From Pseudomonas farsensis (GTDB lineage Bacteria > Pseudomonadota > Gammaproteobacteria > Pseudomonadales > Pseudomonadaceae): a stretch of DNA of 64,000 nt. The notes below the pieces were generated by a model. That model saw nothing but the letters and a program-made list of their open reading frames with translations, did no database searches and was not told the origin of the DNA. Positions 47,533 to 56,930 of the stretch are shown here, piece after piece. The position numbers and the translations under genes were made by a program. Position 1 is the stretch's first letter; each line of letters starts with the position of its first letter. The stretch is from NCBI RefSeq assembly GCF_014268805.2, contig NZ_JABWRF020000002.1, forward strand, positions 1,246,001 through 1,310,000, read 5' to 3'.

Positions 47533-48543
47533 ATGCAAGCAGTGCGTGGCTGGGCTGCCCGACTGGCGCCGTGGATCGGCGCGTTGGGGTTGTTTGGCGC
47601 TGTCCAGCAGGCCCAGGCCGGTGACTACGATGGCTCTCCCCAAGTGGCCGAGTTCGTCGGTGAGATGACCCGCGACTACGGCTTTGCCGGCGAGCAACTG
47701 ATGGCGGTTTTCCGCGAGGTGCAGCGCAAGCAGGCGATCCTCGATGCGATTTCGCGCCCGGCCGAACGGGTCAAGCCGTGGAAGGAATACCGGCCAATGT
47801 TCATCACCGATGCGCGCATCGCCCGTGGTGTGGACTTCTGGCGCCAGCATGAGGCCGTGCTGGCCCGTGCCGCGCAGGAATACGGCGTGCCGGCCCAGTA
47901 CATTGTCGCGATCATCGGCGTCGAGACGTTCTTTGGCCGCAATACCGGCAATTACCGGGTGATCGACGCCTTGTCGACCCTGGGCTTCGATTACCCGCCG
48001 CGCGCCGAGTTCTTCCGCAAGGAGCTGCGCGAATTCCTGCTGCTGGCCCGTGAAGAGCAGCTCGACCCGCTGACCCTCAAGGGCTCGTACGCCGGTGCCA
48101 TGGGCCTGCCACAGTTCATGCCCAGCAGTTTCCGCAACTATGCGGTGGACTTCGATGGCGACGGCCATATCAACATCTGGACCAACCCGGACGATGCCAT
48201 CGGCAGCGTTGCCAGTTATTTCAAACGCCACGGCTGGGTTGCCGGCGAAGCAGTGGTCAGCCGCGCCACCGTGCGCGGCGAGCGCGCCGATGAAGGCCTG
48301 ACCACCGGCATCGAGCCGGTCAAGACCGTAGCCCAGTTGCAGGCGCTGGGGTGGTCGAGTCATGATGCGCTGCGCGATGATCTGCCGGTGACCGCCTTCC
48401 GCCTGGAAGGTGAAAACGGCCCGGAATACTGGATGGGCCTGAAGAACTTCTACGCGATCACTCGCTACAACCGCAGCGTGATGTATGCCATGGCGGTGCA
48501 TCAGCTTGCTGAACAGCTGGTCCAAGCACGGGGCGTCAAGTAA
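47533..48543 (+). CDS. mltB: Membrane-bound lytic murein transglycosylase B
   Basis: MltB cleaves glycan strands forming 1,6-anhydro ends. The 336-residue protein carries a Sec-type signal (WIGALGLFGAVQQAQAG), not an obvious lipobox. The SLT_2-type domain shows IGVETFFGRNTGNYRVIDALSTL (catalytic glutamate in GVETFFGR), LKGSYAGAMGLPQFMPSSF and DFDGDGHINIW. ATG 47533 is taken as start; an upstream in-frame TTG/ATG adds non-family residues. It lies between rodA and rlpA in the elongasome cluster. Confidence 0.93.
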   Translation: MQAVRGWAARLAPWIGALGLFGAVQQAQAGDYDGSPQVAEFVGEMTRDYGFAGEQLMAVFREVQRKQAILDAISRPAERVKPWKEYRPMFITDARIARGVDFWRQHEAVLARAAQEYGVPAQYIVAIIGVETFFGRNTGNYRVIDALSTLGFDYPPRAEFFRKELREFLLLAREEQLDPLTLKGSYAGAMGLPQFMPSSFRNYAVDFDGDGHINIWTNPDDAIGSVASYFKRHGWVAGEAVVSRATVRGERADEGLTTGIEPVKTVAQLQALGWSSHDALRDDLPVTAFRLEGENGPEYWMGLKNFYAITRYNRSVMYAMAVHQLAEQLVQARGVK

Positions 48544-49547
48544 TGCGCGCAATGATTTCTGCCAATACCTTCAAGCTGCTGACCTGCGTGACCGTCGGCA
48601 TGTTGCTGGTCAGTTGTTCCTCCAGCCGCCCGACCTCGCAGAGCAGTGGCAGCGGCAACACCGTGCGCGCCCAGCCAGGCCTGGACATCAACCGGGCGCA
48701 CAAGGACGGCGCGCCATGGTGGGACGTCGACGTCAACAAGATCCCTGACGCCACCCCGACCGTGCATACCGGTAACTACAAGGCCAACCCGTACACGGTG
48801 CTGGGCAAGACCTATTACCCGATGCAGGACTCGCGCAACTACCGCGCCGAGGGCACCGCGTCGTGGTACGGCACCAAGTTCCATGGCCAGAACACCGCCA
48901 ACGGCGAGCTGTACGACCTGTATGGCATGAGCGCGGCGCACAAGACGCTGCCGCTGCCGGCCTATGTGCGGGTGACCAACCTTGCCAACGGGCGTAGCGT
49001 GGTGCTGCGGGTCAATGACCGTGGGCCGTTTTATTCCGACCGCATCATCGACCTTTCCTACGCTGCCGCGAAGAAGCTCGGCTATGCCGAAACCGGCACC
49101 GCCCATGTGCGTGTCGAGGGTATCGACCCGCAGCAGTGGTGGGCCGAGCGTGGCCAGAAGCCGCCGCTGGTGCTCAAGGAACCGCAGGTTGCCCAGGCCC
49201 AGCCGCTGCCGGCCAGCACTGGCCGCGTCGAGCAATGGACGCCGCCTGCGCAGCAGCATGCGGCGCCGGTGGTGCCGGTGCAGGTCGGTGGCAACAACGT
49301 ACCGTCCAGCGCCGGCGGCAGCATTCTGCAGGTCGGCGCGTTCGCCAACCCGGATGCCGCCGAACTGCTGCGCTCCAAACTGAGCACCATGGTCAGTGCG
49401 CCGGTGTTCATCAGCTCGATCGTGCGCAACCAGCAAACCCTGCACCGTGTGCGCCTCGGCCCGATCAGCAGCCAGGGCGAGATCCAGCAGGCGCAGGACA
49501 GCATTCGCCTGGCCAACCTGGGCCAGGCCAAAGTTGTAACTGACTGA
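48543..49547 (+). CDS. rlpA: RlpA, septal/lateral-wall lytic transglycosylase lipoprotein
   Basis: RlpA digests denuded peptidoglycan glycans at division sites. The 334-residue lipoprotein (lipobox MLLVSC, cysteine near 25) has the double-psi beta-barrel domain: GTASWYGTKFHGQNTANGE (in part), MSAAHKTLPLPAYVRVTN and VNDRGPFYSDRIIDLSYAAA. It ends in a C-terminal SPOR domain (about 260-334, LQVGAFANPDAAELLRSKL). It shares its first base with the mltB stop. Confidence 0.95.
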   Translation: MRAMISANTFKLLTCVTVGMLLVSCSSSRPTSQSSGSGNTVRAQPGLDINRAHKDGAPWWDVDVNKIPDATPTVHTGNYKANPYTVLGKTYYPMQDSRNYRAEGTASWYGTKFHGQNTANGELYDLYGMSAAHKTLPLPAYVRVTNLANGRSVVLRVNDRGPFYSDRIIDLSYAAAKKLGYAETGTAHVRVEGIDPQQWWAERGQKPPLVLKEPQVAQAQPLPASTGRVEQWTPPAQQHAAPVVPVQVGGNNVPSSAGGSILQVGAFANPDAAELLRSKLSTMVSAPVFISSIVRNQQTLHRVRLGPISSQGEIQQAQDSIRLANLGQAKVVTD

Positions 49548-49548
49548 C

Positions 49549-49642
49549 AGCAGCGGCAAGCGTGAAGCTGCAGGCGGCAAGAAGAAGCCGGGCTGCGAAG
49601 CTGCTCTATCTTGTAGCTTGCCGCTCAAGGCTTGCCGCTGCT
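49549..49642. repeat. REP-like hairpin after rlpA
   Basis: AGCAGCGGCAAGC (49549-49561) pairs perfectly with GCTTGCCGCTGCT (49630-49642), and inner copies of GCAAG/CTTGC and AAGCTGC add pairing. It is a third repeat family, beginning two bases after the rlpA stop, and likely ends or protects the upstream transcript. The following 180 bases up to dacA hold no gene; a TACAAT at 49682 might be a -10 box. Confidence 0.75.
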
Positions 49643-49823
49643 TTCAGTCGGTTTGTTCATGAATTGCCGGGCCTTGGCATGTACAATGCCCGTTTTTGCC
49701 CAGAGCGGCATTACGCCGCAGCGACGTGGGCCAGGCCTCAGGCCATAAAACCAGACTGACGGGGCGCCGGGCACACGATGTGGCCCGCGGAACATCAGAC
49801 CATTAGCGATTTACGAGAGACGG

Positions 49824-50984
49824 ATGAACATCACCAACCTTGCCAAACGACTTTGCCTGCCCGTTCTTCTGCTGATCACCCCTGCTGCGTTCGCAGCGGA
49901 GCAGATGATGCCGGCTCCTCCACAACTGGCTGCCAAGTCCTACGTGCTGATGGACGCGTCCAGCGGCAACGTGCTGGTCGAGAACAACGGTGACGAGCGT
50001 CTGCCACCTGCCAGCCTGACCAAGCTGATGACCGCCTACATCGCCACCCTGGACATCCGTCGTGGCCAGATCGGCGAGAACGACCCGGTTACCGTCAGCG
50101 AAAACGCCTGGCGTACCGGCGGCTCGCGCATGTTCATCAAAGTGGGCAGCCAGGTCACCGTCAGCGACCTGCTGCACGGCATCATCATCCAGTCGGGCAA
50201 CGATGCCTCGGTCGCCCTGTCCGAGCACATCGCAGGCTCCGAAGACGCCTTCGCCGACATGATGAACAAGACTGCCGCCGACCTTGGCATGAGCAACAGT
50301 CACTTCATGAACCCCACTGGCCTGCCTAACCCGGAGCACTACTCTTCGGCCCACGACATGGCCCTGCTGGCCCGCGCGATCATCAACGAAGACCCCGCGC
50401 ACTACGCCATCTATTCGCAGAAAGAGTTCTTCTGGAACAACATCAAGCAGCCTAACCGCAACCTGTTGCTGTGGCGCGACAAGACCGTCGATGGTCTGAA
50501 AACCGGCCACACCGAAGAGGCCGGCTTCTGCATGGTCGCTTCGGCCGTGCGTGACGGCCAGCGCCTGATCGCTGTAGTCTTCGGCACCAACAGCGAGCAG
50601 GCCCGCGCCGCCGAGACGCAAAAGCTGCTGACCTACGGCTTCCGCTTCTTCGAAACCCAGACCTTCTACCAGAAGGGCACCGAGCTGACCCAGTCGCCGG
50701 TGTGGAAGGGCGCCACCTCGCAAGTCAAGGCGGGCCTGGCCAACGACCTGACCATGACCTTGCCTAAAGGCCAGCTGAAGCGCCTGCAAGCTTCGATGAC
50801 CATGAACCCACAACTGACCGCGCCAATCGCCAAAGGTGACGTGATCGGTAAAGTGGAAGTCAAACTGGACGAGAAAGTGGTCCACAGCGCCGACCTGATC
50901 GCCCTCGATGGCGTCGAGGAAGGTGGTTTCTTGCGCCGTATGTGGGATAGCATCCGTCTGTTCTTCTACGGGTTGTTCAACTGA
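49824..50984 (+). CDS. dacA: D-alanyl-D-alanine carboxypeptidase (PBP5/6)
   Basis: DacA trims terminal D-alanine from murein pentapeptides. The 386-residue protein has a signal peptide (LPVLLLITPAAFAAE), active-site serine in PASLTKLM, SGNDASVAL (SxN), KTGHTEEAGFC (KTG) and the second PBP5_C domain. It ends with an amphipathic membrane-anchoring helix (MWDSIRLFFYGLF). It is ended by a strong terminator. Confidence 0.97.
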   Translation: MNITNLAKRLCLPVLLLITPAAFAAEQMMPAPPQLAAKSYVLMDASSGNVLVENNGDERLPPASLTKLMTAYIATLDIRRGQIGENDPVTVSENAWRTGGSRMFIKVGSQVTVSDLLHGIIIQSGNDASVALSEHIAGSEDAFADMMNKTAADLGMSNSHFMNPTGLPNPEHYSSAHDMALLARAIINEDPAHYAIYSQKEFFWNNIKQPNRNLLLWRDKTVDGLKTGHTEEAGFCMVASAVRDGQRLIAVVFGTNSEQARAAETQKLLTYGFRFFETQTFYQKGTELTQSPVWKGATSQVKAGLANDLTMTLPKGQLKRLQASMTMNPQLTAPIAKGDVIGKVEVKLDEKVVHSADLIALDGVEEGGFLRRMWDSIRLFFYGLFN

Positions 50985-50998
50985 TACGTGACCTGCAG

Positions 50999-51021
50999 GC
51001 CCCCGCGCACCATGCGGGGGC
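50999..51021 (+). terminator. Intrinsic terminator after dacA
   Basis: GCCCCCGC (50999-51006) pairs with GCGGGGGC (51014-51021), followed by ATTGTTGTT. Confidence 0.75.
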
Positions 51022-51057
51022 ATTGTTGTTGCCACGGCTTACGAGGCCGTTTCCGCC

Positions 51058-51333
51058 ATGAGCGAAGCTGACGTCAAGTCGCACAAGATCGAATTCCCCT
51101 GCGCCGACTACCCGATCAAGGTGATCGGCGATACGGTGGTGGGTTTTCGCGACACCGTGATCGAAATCCTCAAGAAGTACGCTGAGGTCGACCTGACGAC
51201 CCTGGCCGAACGCCAAAGCAAGGAAGGCAAGTACACCACGGTGCAACTGCATATCGTTGCCACCGGTGAAGACCAGCTGCACGACATCAACAGCGCCCTG
51301 CGCGCCACCGGCATCGTGAAAATGGTGCTGTGA
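51058..51333 (+). CDS. ybeD: YbeD-family (DUF493) protein
   Basis: A 91-residue small alpha/beta protein with [15 protein letters not shown] at the start and [22 protein letters not shown] [15 protein letters not shown] near the end. It is conserved next to lipB and dacA in gammaproteobacteria. A regulatory role has been suggested but not established. The stop overlaps lipB (TGATG). Confidence 0.93.
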   Translation: MSEADVKSHKIEFPCADYPIKVIGDTVVGFRDTVIEILKKYAEVDLTTLAERQSKEGKYTTVQLHIVATGEDQLHDINSALRATGIVKMVL

Positions 51334-51980
51334 TGAGCGCTTGTCTCGGTATTCGCGACCTTGGCCTGCAGCCCTATGAACCGGTGCTGGAGGCCATGCG
51401 TCGCTTTACCGGGCAGCGGGGGCCGGATACCCAGGATGAAGTCTGGCTGGTCGAACACCCGGCCGTTTTCACTCAGGGCCAGGCCGGCAAGGCCGAGCAC
51501 CTGCTGGTGCCCGGCGATATCCCGGTGGTGCAGACCGACCGCGGCGGCCAGGTGACCTACCACGGCCCCGGCCAGTTGGTGGCCTACCTGCTGCTGGATG
51601 TGCGCCGCCTGGGTGTGGGGGTGCGCGAGCTGGTCAGCCGCATCGAGCAGACGCTGGTCGAGCTGCTGGCAAGCTATGGTGTAGAGGCGGCGGCCAAGCC
51701 CGACGCCCCCGGTGTCTATGTCGATGGAGCGAAAATCGCCTCCCTTGGCCTGCGCATCCGCAATGGCCGTTCGTTTCACGGCCTTGCCCTGAACGTGGAC
51801 ATGGACCTTGCGCCATTCCGCCGAATCAACCCCTGTGGGTATGCGGGGCTGGCAATGACCCAGCTGCGCGACCTGGCAGGCCCGATCGAACTCGACGAGG
51901 TCAGGACGAGGCTGCGCGAACAGCTGGTCAGGCACCTCGACTATGCTGAGCAGACGACCCTGACGGGCGGAATCGACTGA
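51333..51980 (+). CDS. lipB: Octanoyl-[ACP]:protein N-octanoyltransferase LipB
   Basis: LipB moves octanoyl from ACP to lipoyl domains. The 215-residue protein has [37 protein letters not shown], the catalytic cysteine in INPCGYAGL and the lysine in [11 protein letters not shown] 51333 overlaps the ybeD stop; a GTG one codon upstream is the alternative. Confidence 0.96.
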   Translation: MSACLGIRDLGLQPYEPVLEAMRRFTGQRGPDTQDEVWLVEHPAVFTQGQAGKAEHLLVPGDIPVVQTDRGGQVTYHGPGQLVAYLLLDVRRLGVGVRELVSRIEQTLVELLASYGVEAAAKPDAPGVYVDGAKIASLGLRIRNGRSFHGLALNVDMDLAPFRRINPCGYAGLAMTQLRDLAGPIELDEVRTRLREQLVRHLDYAEQTTLTGGID

Positions 51981-51982
51981 TT

Positions 51983-52999
51983 ATGACAACTGTGCAAGAA
52001 GCCGTGCCGAACCTGATCCCCGCGCAAGACGTGACCCCGCGTGTGGCGCCAAAAAAAGTCGAAGCCGGCGTGAAGCTGCGCGGCGCCGATAAAGTCGCGC
52101 GCATTCCGGTAAAGATCATCCCCACCGACGAACTGCCGAAAAAACCTGACTGGATTCGCGTGCGCATTCCGGTTTCGCCGGAAGTCGACCGCATCAAGCA
52201 GCTGCTGCGCAAGCACAAGCTGCACAGCGTCTGTGAAGAGGCGTCCTGCCCGAACCTGGGTGAGTGCTTCTCCGGTGGCACCGCCACCTTCATGATCATG
52301 GGCGACATCTGCACCCGTCGCTGCCCATTCTGCGACGTCGGCCATGGCCGGCCCAAAGCGCTGGACGCGGACGAGCCGAAAAACCTCGCCGTGGCCATTG
52401 CCGACCTGCGCCTGAAGTACGTGGTGATCACCTCGGTGGACCGCGACGACCTGCGTGACGGCGGTGCCCAGCACTTTGCCGACTGCATCCGTGAAATCCG
52501 TGCCCTGTCGCCGGGCGTGCAGCTCGAGACCTTGGTGCCGGACTACCGCGGGCGCATGGACGTGGCACTGGCCATTACCGCGCAAGAGCCGCCAGATGTG
52601 TTCAACCACAACCTCGAAACCGTGCCGCGCCTGTACAAGGCTGCGCGCCCGGGCTCGGACTACGACTGGTCGCTGGACCTGCTGCAGAAGTTCAAGCAGA
52701 TGGTCCCGCACGTACCGACCAAGTCCGGCCTGATGCTGGGCCTTGGCGAGACCGACGAAGAGGTCATCGAGGTGATGCACCGCATGCGTGAGCACGATAT
52801 CGACATGCTCACCCTTGGCCAGTACTTGCAGCCGTCGCGTAGCCACTTGCCAGTGCAGCGCTTCGTGCACCCAGACACCTTCGCCTGGTTCGCCGAGGAA
52901 GGTTACAAGATGGGCTTCAAGAACGTCGCCTCGGGGCCGTTGGTGCGTTCTTCGTACCATGCCGACCAGCAGGCTCACGAAGCCAAGATCAAGCTCTGA
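51983..52999 (+). CDS. lipA: Lipoyl synthase
   Basis: LipA inserts two sulfurs into octanoyl-lipoyl domains by radical-SAM chemistry. The 338-residue protein shows both cluster motifs: [12 protein letters not shown] for the auxiliary cluster and CTRRCPFC for the SAM cluster, then [14 protein letters not shown] and [11 protein letters not shown]. It follows lipB by 2 bases and is ended by a strong terminator. Confidence 0.97.
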   Translation: MTTVQEAVPNLIPAQDVTPRVAPKKVEAGVKLRGADKVARIPVKIIPTDELPKKPDWIRVRIPVSPEVDRIKQLLRKHKLHSVCEEASCPNLGECFSGGTATFMIMGDICTRRCPFCDVGHGRPKALDADEPKNLAVAIADLRLKYVVITSVDRDDLRDGGAQHFADCIREIRALSPGVQLETLVPDYRGRMDVALAITAQEPPDVFNHNLETVPRLYKAARPGSDYDWSLDLLQKFKQMVPHVPTKSGLMLGLGETDEEVIEVMHRMREHDIDMLTLGQYLQPSRSHLPVQRFVHPDTFAWFAEEGYKMGFKNVASGPLVRSSYHADQQAHEAKIKL

Positions 53000-53017
53000 T
53001 ACGGGCTTGAGTGGCAC

Positions 53018-53050
53018 ATGCCGATGCGCGCCGTGAGGTGGCATCGGCAT
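53018..53050 (+). terminator. Intrinsic terminator after lipA
   Basis: ATGCCGATGC (53018-53027) pairs with GCATCGGCAT (53041-53050), followed by TTTTGTTTGT. Confidence 0.85.
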
Positions 53051-53136
53051 TTTTGTTTGTGGGGCATCGTTTCCCCGTCGGCAGTTCTGATGGGGTTGCG
53101 CAGACTGTCACGCCCCAACGTGCAAGGAGTTACCTG

Positions 53137-54075
53137 ATGAACGATGTGCCGACCACTGAGTCGATGTTGCCCAAGGCGTTGCCGGCCGACGCCTGTTTCG
53201 CCATCATCGCCCCGGCGGGCCCAGCCCGGCTGGATGTGGCCAAGGCGCGGCAGTGGTTCGAACAGCGCGGTTACCGCTGCCGGATCTATCCGGGTGTGGG
53301 CCAGGCCCAGGGCTATTTGGCCGGCAGCGACCCACAGCGCCTTGAGGACCTGCATGACGCCTTCAGCGACTCGGATATCGACGCCATCCTGTGCCTGCGC
53401 GGCGGCTACGGCAGCATGCGCCTGCTGGACCGGCTCGACTTCGAACTGATCCGCCAGCACCCCAAGCCGCTGGTGGGCTATAGCGACATTACCGCCCTGC
53501 ACACGGCCATCAACCGGCAAACCGGGCTGATCACCTTCCATGGCGGCATGCTCAATGCCGACTTGCTGGGCGCCAAGCAGGAACCGACCGTCCAATCGCT
53601 GTTTGAACAATTGCGTGGGCAGCTTGCGGCGGGCGATAGCATTGGCCACCCTGCGGCCTGGCCGTTGACCACTGTGCTACCTGGCGTGGCCAGCGGGCGC
53701 CTGGTCGGTGGCAACCTGTCATTGCTGGGCGCAACGCTGGGTACGCCCGCCGAAATCGATACCCAAGATGTGATCCTGTTCATCGAGGACGTCAACGAGC
53801 CGCTGTACCGCATCGACCGCCTGCTGACCCACCTGCGCCTGGCCGGCAAGCTGGCGGGGGTGAAGGGGGTTCTGGTGGGGGACTTTGCCGGCGTGACGGT
53901 GGCAGCCCTGACGCCGCTGTTGCTGGACATCTTCGCGCCGCTTGGCGTGCCGGTGCTGGCAGGCTGGCGCAGCGGCCATTGCGACCCGAATGTGTGCCTG
54001 CCCTTGGGGGCGCAGGTTCGGTTGGATAGCAGCGCGCAACATCTGAGCCTGTTGCAGGCTTTGTTCCAGGAATAA
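53137..54075 (+). CDS. ldcA: LD-carboxypeptidase (murein recycling, S66)
   Basis: LdcA removes terminal D-Ala from cytosolic murein tetrapeptides, feeding Mpl. The 312-residue protein has FAIIAPAGPARLD, CLRGGYGSMRLLD (nucleophile serine), VGYSDITALHTAI, GNLSLLGATLGTP and GHCDPNVCLPLGAQV (catalytic histidine). ATG 53137 with AAGGAG is the start. Confidence 0.94.
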   Translation: MNDVPTTESMLPKALPADACFAIIAPAGPARLDVAKARQWFEQRGYRCRIYPGVGQAQGYLAGSDPQRLEDLHDAFSDSDIDAILCLRGGYGSMRLLDRLDFELIRQHPKPLVGYSDITALHTAINRQTGLITFHGGMLNADLLGAKQEPTVQSLFEQLRGQLAAGDSIGHPAAWPLTTVLPGVASGRLVGGNLSLLGATLGTPAEIDTQDVILFIEDVNEPLYRIDRLLTHLRLAGKLAGVKGVLVGDFAGVTVAALTPLLLDIFAPLGVPVLAGWRSGHCDPNVCLPLGAQVRLDSSAQHLSLLQALFQE

Positions 54076-54077
54076 AG

Positions 54078-54200
54078 CGATCGCGGGGCAAGCCCACTCC
54101 CACAAATGCTGCGCCAGCAGGTGTTAGAGATGTCTGACTGATCTCCTGTGGGAGCTGGCGCCAGCCTGCGATGAGGCCGGCGCAGGCGGCACACCCGGCG
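54078..54200. repeat. Mixed REP-like elements downstream of ldcA
   Basis: A GATCGCGGGGCAAGCCCACTC arm (54079 on), a CTGTGGGAGCTGGCGCCAGC arm (54145-54180) and a CGGCTTGCCCCGCG arm (54200-54214) are interleaved. They mix the two repeat families seen near 28,030 and 23,470. The region is convergent between ldcA and the transglycosylase gene. Confidence 0.75.
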
Positions 54201-54230
54201 CGGCTTGCCCCGCGATGCGACCTGGCCGCC

Positions 54231-55544
54231 TCAGCGGCGCAGGCTGTCCAGCAGCTTGTGGGTAGGGTAGCCATCGGCCGGCCAGCCTTGGGCCTGCTGG
54301 GCATTGCGGATGGCCTTGCGGGTATTGGCGCCGATGATGCCGTCCGGGTTGCCCGCCTCATGCCCGCTGGCATTGAGCAGCGTCTGCAACTCGATACGCT
54401 CGCTGCGGCTCAGCGGCAGGTCGTCTTTGGGCCAGCTACCAGCGATGAAACCCCAGTTGGAGAAACGGTCGCCCAGCAGGCTGACCGCCAACGCGTACGA
54501 CGACGAATTGTTGTACTTGAGGATTGCACGGAAGTTGTCCAGCACCAGGAACGCCGGGCCGCGTGCACCCGCGGGCAGCAGCAGGGCGGCAGACAGGTTG
54601 TTGCTACCGGCCGGCAGTTGCGTTCCGCTCGGCAGCTTCACACCCAGTTGCAGCCATTGGTCGACGGTCTTGCGCTGGCTGCCATCGGCCAGCCACCAAT
54701 CGAACCCGCTCGGTACCTGCACCTCGAAACCCCAGGGTTGGCCGGCCTTCCAGCCAGAGCTTTGCAGGTAGTGCGCGGTCGAGGCCAGGGCGTCCGCCGT
54801 GCTGCTCCAGATATCGCGGCGACCATCGCCGTCAAAGTCTACGGCGTGGGTCAGATAGGTGGTGGGGATGAACTGGGTCTGCCCCATGGCGCCGGCCCAG
54901 GAGCCGCGCATGGCATCAGGCTGGATATCACCGTTTTGCAGAATCTGCAGGGCGGCGATCAGCTGGTCCTGAGCGAACTGCGGGCGGCGGCCTTCGTACG
55001 CCAGGGTGGCCAGCGAGCGAATCACCGACTTGTTGCCCTGGAACTGGCCGAAATTGCTTTCCATGCCCCACACCGACACCAGCACCTGGCGGTCGACGCC
55101 ATAGCGCTGCTCTATGCGGCTCAACAGCTCGGCATTCTGTTCCAGCAGTTTTTTACCATTACGCACACGCAGCGGCGACAGCGCGCCGTCGAGGTATTCC
55201 CACACGGGGCGGGCGAATTCGGGTTGGCTGCGGTCGGCCTTGATCACGTCCATGTCTGGCGTGACGCCGAGGAATGCACGGTCGAAGAGGCTCGGGTTGA
55301 TGCCGGCTTGCAGGGCTTGCTGACGAAAGCCCGCCTGCCATTGGGCGAAGGTTTGCAGTGGCTGGATTTCGCTGCTGACGTCGGCAGTGGTGCCGGGCAG
55401 GGTGACAACCGGAGCGGGCTGGGCAGGTGCCAGCGGCAGAGCATCGGCGGCGGTAGGTTTTTCCGCACAGGCGACAAGAAGAATGAAGCTTGCGGCCGCG
55501 ATCAGTTGGCGGGGCTGCCGGCGAAGCGTGAGACTAGAGGGCAT
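54231..55544 (-). CDS. Second MltB-type lytic murein transglycosylase with peptidoglycan-binding domain
   Basis: A 437-residue lipoprotein (lipobox FILLVAC). The SLT_2-type domain shows VSVWGMESNFGQFQGN (catalytic glutamate), YEGRRPQFAQDQLI, GSWAGAMGQTQFIPTTY and DFDGDGRRDIW. The C-terminus (about 375-437) is a PG_binding_1 domain: IELQTLLNASGHEAGNPDGI then NTRKAIRNAQ. ATG 55544 is used as start in preference to the TTG two codons before it. It is a paralogue of mltB at 47533 but lacks the elongasome context. Confidence 0.93.
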   Translation of the reverse strand: MPSSLTLRRQPRQLIAAASFILLVACAEKPTAADALPLAPAQPAPVVTLPGTTADVSSEIQPLQTFAQWQAGFRQQALQAGINPSLFDRAFLGVTPDMDVIKADRSQPEFARPVWEYLDGALSPLRVRNGKKLLEQNAELLSRIEQRYGVDRQVLVSVWGMESNFGQFQGNKSVIRSLATLAYEGRRPQFAQDQLIAALQILQNGDIQPDAMRGSWAGAMGQTQFIPTTYLTHAVDFDGDGRRDIWSSTADALASTAHYLQSSGWKAGQPWGFEVQVPSGFDWWLADGSQRKTVDQWLQLGVKLPSGTQLPAGSNNLSAALLLPAGARGPAFLVLDNFRAILKYNNSSSYALAVSLLGDRFSNWGFIAGSWPKDDLPLSRSERIELQTLLNASGHEAGNPDGIIGANTRKAIRNAQQAQGWPADGYPTHKLLDSLRR

Positions 55545-55605
55545 GCACAAATCCAGAATTGCAGGTCAGGTAGCGACCATATCATGCCTGCGCAATTCAT
55601 GCCTT

Positions 55606-55770
55606 TCATGCCGCCAGAAAGGAAGAAGCCTCCCAATCTCTCGATTGGAAGGCTTCGCGGCGGTAGCTGCCTTTGCCTTTTTCTGCCCGTTCCTGGCGGC
55701 AACGGAACAGCGGTTGGGCGACGATGGATTTGGCCTTGTTGGGGCCGTGCTTGCGCGGCTTCTTGCTCAT
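55606..55770 (-). CDS. arfA: Alternative ribosome-rescue factor ArfA
   Basis: ArfA recruits RF2 to free ribosomes stalled on non-stop mRNA as a backup to tmRNA. The annotated frame is 54 codons. The family core is clear: AKSIVAQPLFRCRQE, EKGKGSYRRE and DWEAS, matching the E. coli order PLFR-R-E, KGKGSY-R, NWEAS. A strong hairpin lies inside the coding sequence (55625-55656, codons about 39-49). In known arfA genes such a hairpin truncates the mRNA so that the protein is made without a stop codon and is destroyed when tmRNA works. The same control is predicted here. Confidence 0.88.
   Translation of the reverse strand: MSKKPRKHGPNKAKSIVAQPLFRCRQERAEKGKGSYRREAFQSRDWEASSFLAA
55625..55656 (-). 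terminator. Hairpin inside arfA coding sequence (non-stop switch)
   Basis: On the minus strand GAAGCCTTCCAATC pairs with GATTGGGAGGCTTC (14 pairs, one G-T) closed by a GAGA tetraloop, followed by TTCCTTTC. It could act as an intrinsic terminator or RNase III site within the ORF. Confidence 0.85.
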
Positions 55771-55856
55771 GGCATGTTCCCGATGGGGGTGGGTTTCGGG
55801 GCGCACTTTAGGCCGCAGCGGGCGGCTCGGCCAATTGATTGTATATATGGCGGCTG

Positions 55857-56894
55857 CTATTGCGCCGGCAGGTTCAGGCGCTGCCCGGCCATCAACAGTG
55901 CCAGGCGGGACAGGCTGGTCCATGGCGAACCCACCGCCTGGCCCTTGATCTGCGCATCGATGTGCTGGGCATCCTGCAGCAGCATCGCCCAGCGCTGCGC
56001 CGACAGGCGCTGCAGCGCCTTGCTTACCAACGGCCGGCGTTTATCCCACACCGGTGGCCTGGCTTGGCTGAAGGCCTTGTCCAGCGGCACGCCCTGGCTG
56101 AACTGCTGCGCAAGCCCCGCGAGCAGGCGTAGTTCGCGGGCCAGCGCCCAGAGGATTACCGGCGGCTCGACACCTTCGCCGCGCAACCCTTCGAGCATGC
56201 GCAAGGCGTGCCCTGCTTCGCCGTTGAGAATCGCATCGACCAGGCCGAAGACATCGAAGCGTGCGCTGTCGGCCACCGCTGCCTGCACCGTCTCGACGGT
56301 AATCGAGTTACCTTCGGCCAGCAGCTTGAGCTTTTCGATCTCTTGCGCTGCCGCCAGCAAGTTACCCTCGACACGCGTTGCGATCAGGTCGACGGCATCG
56401 CGCTGCGCCGAAAGCCCGGCCTGGGCCAGGCGCTGGTTGATCCACTGCGGCAATTGGTGGGCATCCACCGGCCAGATCTGGATGAACTGGCAGTTGCCGC
56501 CCTCGACCAGCGCCTTGCCCCATTTGGTTTTCTGCGCGCTGCCGTCCAGCTTGGGCAGGCTGATCAGCAGCAGCGTGTCCTCGGCCGGCTTGGCACAGTA
56601 CTCGATCAGCGCTGCCGCACCCTTGTCGCCCGGTTTGCCGGACGGCAGGCGCAGCTCCAGCAGGCGCCGCTGGGCGAACAACGACAGGCTGGCACCGGCC
56701 ATGAGCAAGGTGCCCCAGTCGAAGTTGGCGTCGGCACTGAACACCTGGCGCTCGTCGAAGCCCTGCTGGCGGGCGGCTGCGCGAATGGCATCGGCAGCTT
56801 CCTGGCACAGCAGCGGGTCATCGCCACTGACGATATAGACCGGCGCCAGCGAGCCTTGCAGGTGCTTGTTGAGTTGGGCGGGGGATAGTTTCAT
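55857..56894 (-). CDS. holA: DNA polymerase III subunit delta
   Basis: HolA is the wrench subunit of the clamp loader that opens the beta clamp. The 345-residue product begins KLSPAQLNKHLQGSLAPVYIVSGDDPLLCQE (key VYIVSGDDPLL), includes SGKPGDKGAAALIEY, LPKLDGSAQKTKW and the middle-domain TRVEGNLLAAAQEIEKL. It follows lptE by about 37 bases in the leuS-lptE-holA operon, the standard order. Confidence 0.95.
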   Translation of the reverse strand: MKLSPAQLNKHLQGSLAPVYIVSGDDPLLCQEAADAIRAAARQQGFDERQVFSADANFDWGTLLMAGASLSLFAQRRLLELRLPSGKPGDKGAAALIEYCAKPAEDTLLLISLPKLDGSAQKTKWGKALVEGGNCQFIQIWPVDAHQLPQWINQRLAQAGLSAQRDAVDLIATRVEGNLLAAAQEIEKLKLLAEGNSITVETVQAAVADSARFDVFGLVDAILNGEAGHALRMLEGLRGEGVEPPVILWALARELRLLAGLAQQFSQGVPLDKAFSQARPPVWDKRRPLVSKALQRLSAQRWAMLLQDAQHIDAQIKGQAVGSPWTSLSRLALLMAGQRLNLPAQ

Positions 56895-56930
56895 AAGGCA
56901 GGCGGGGCACCCTGGGTGCCCCGCTCAGGC

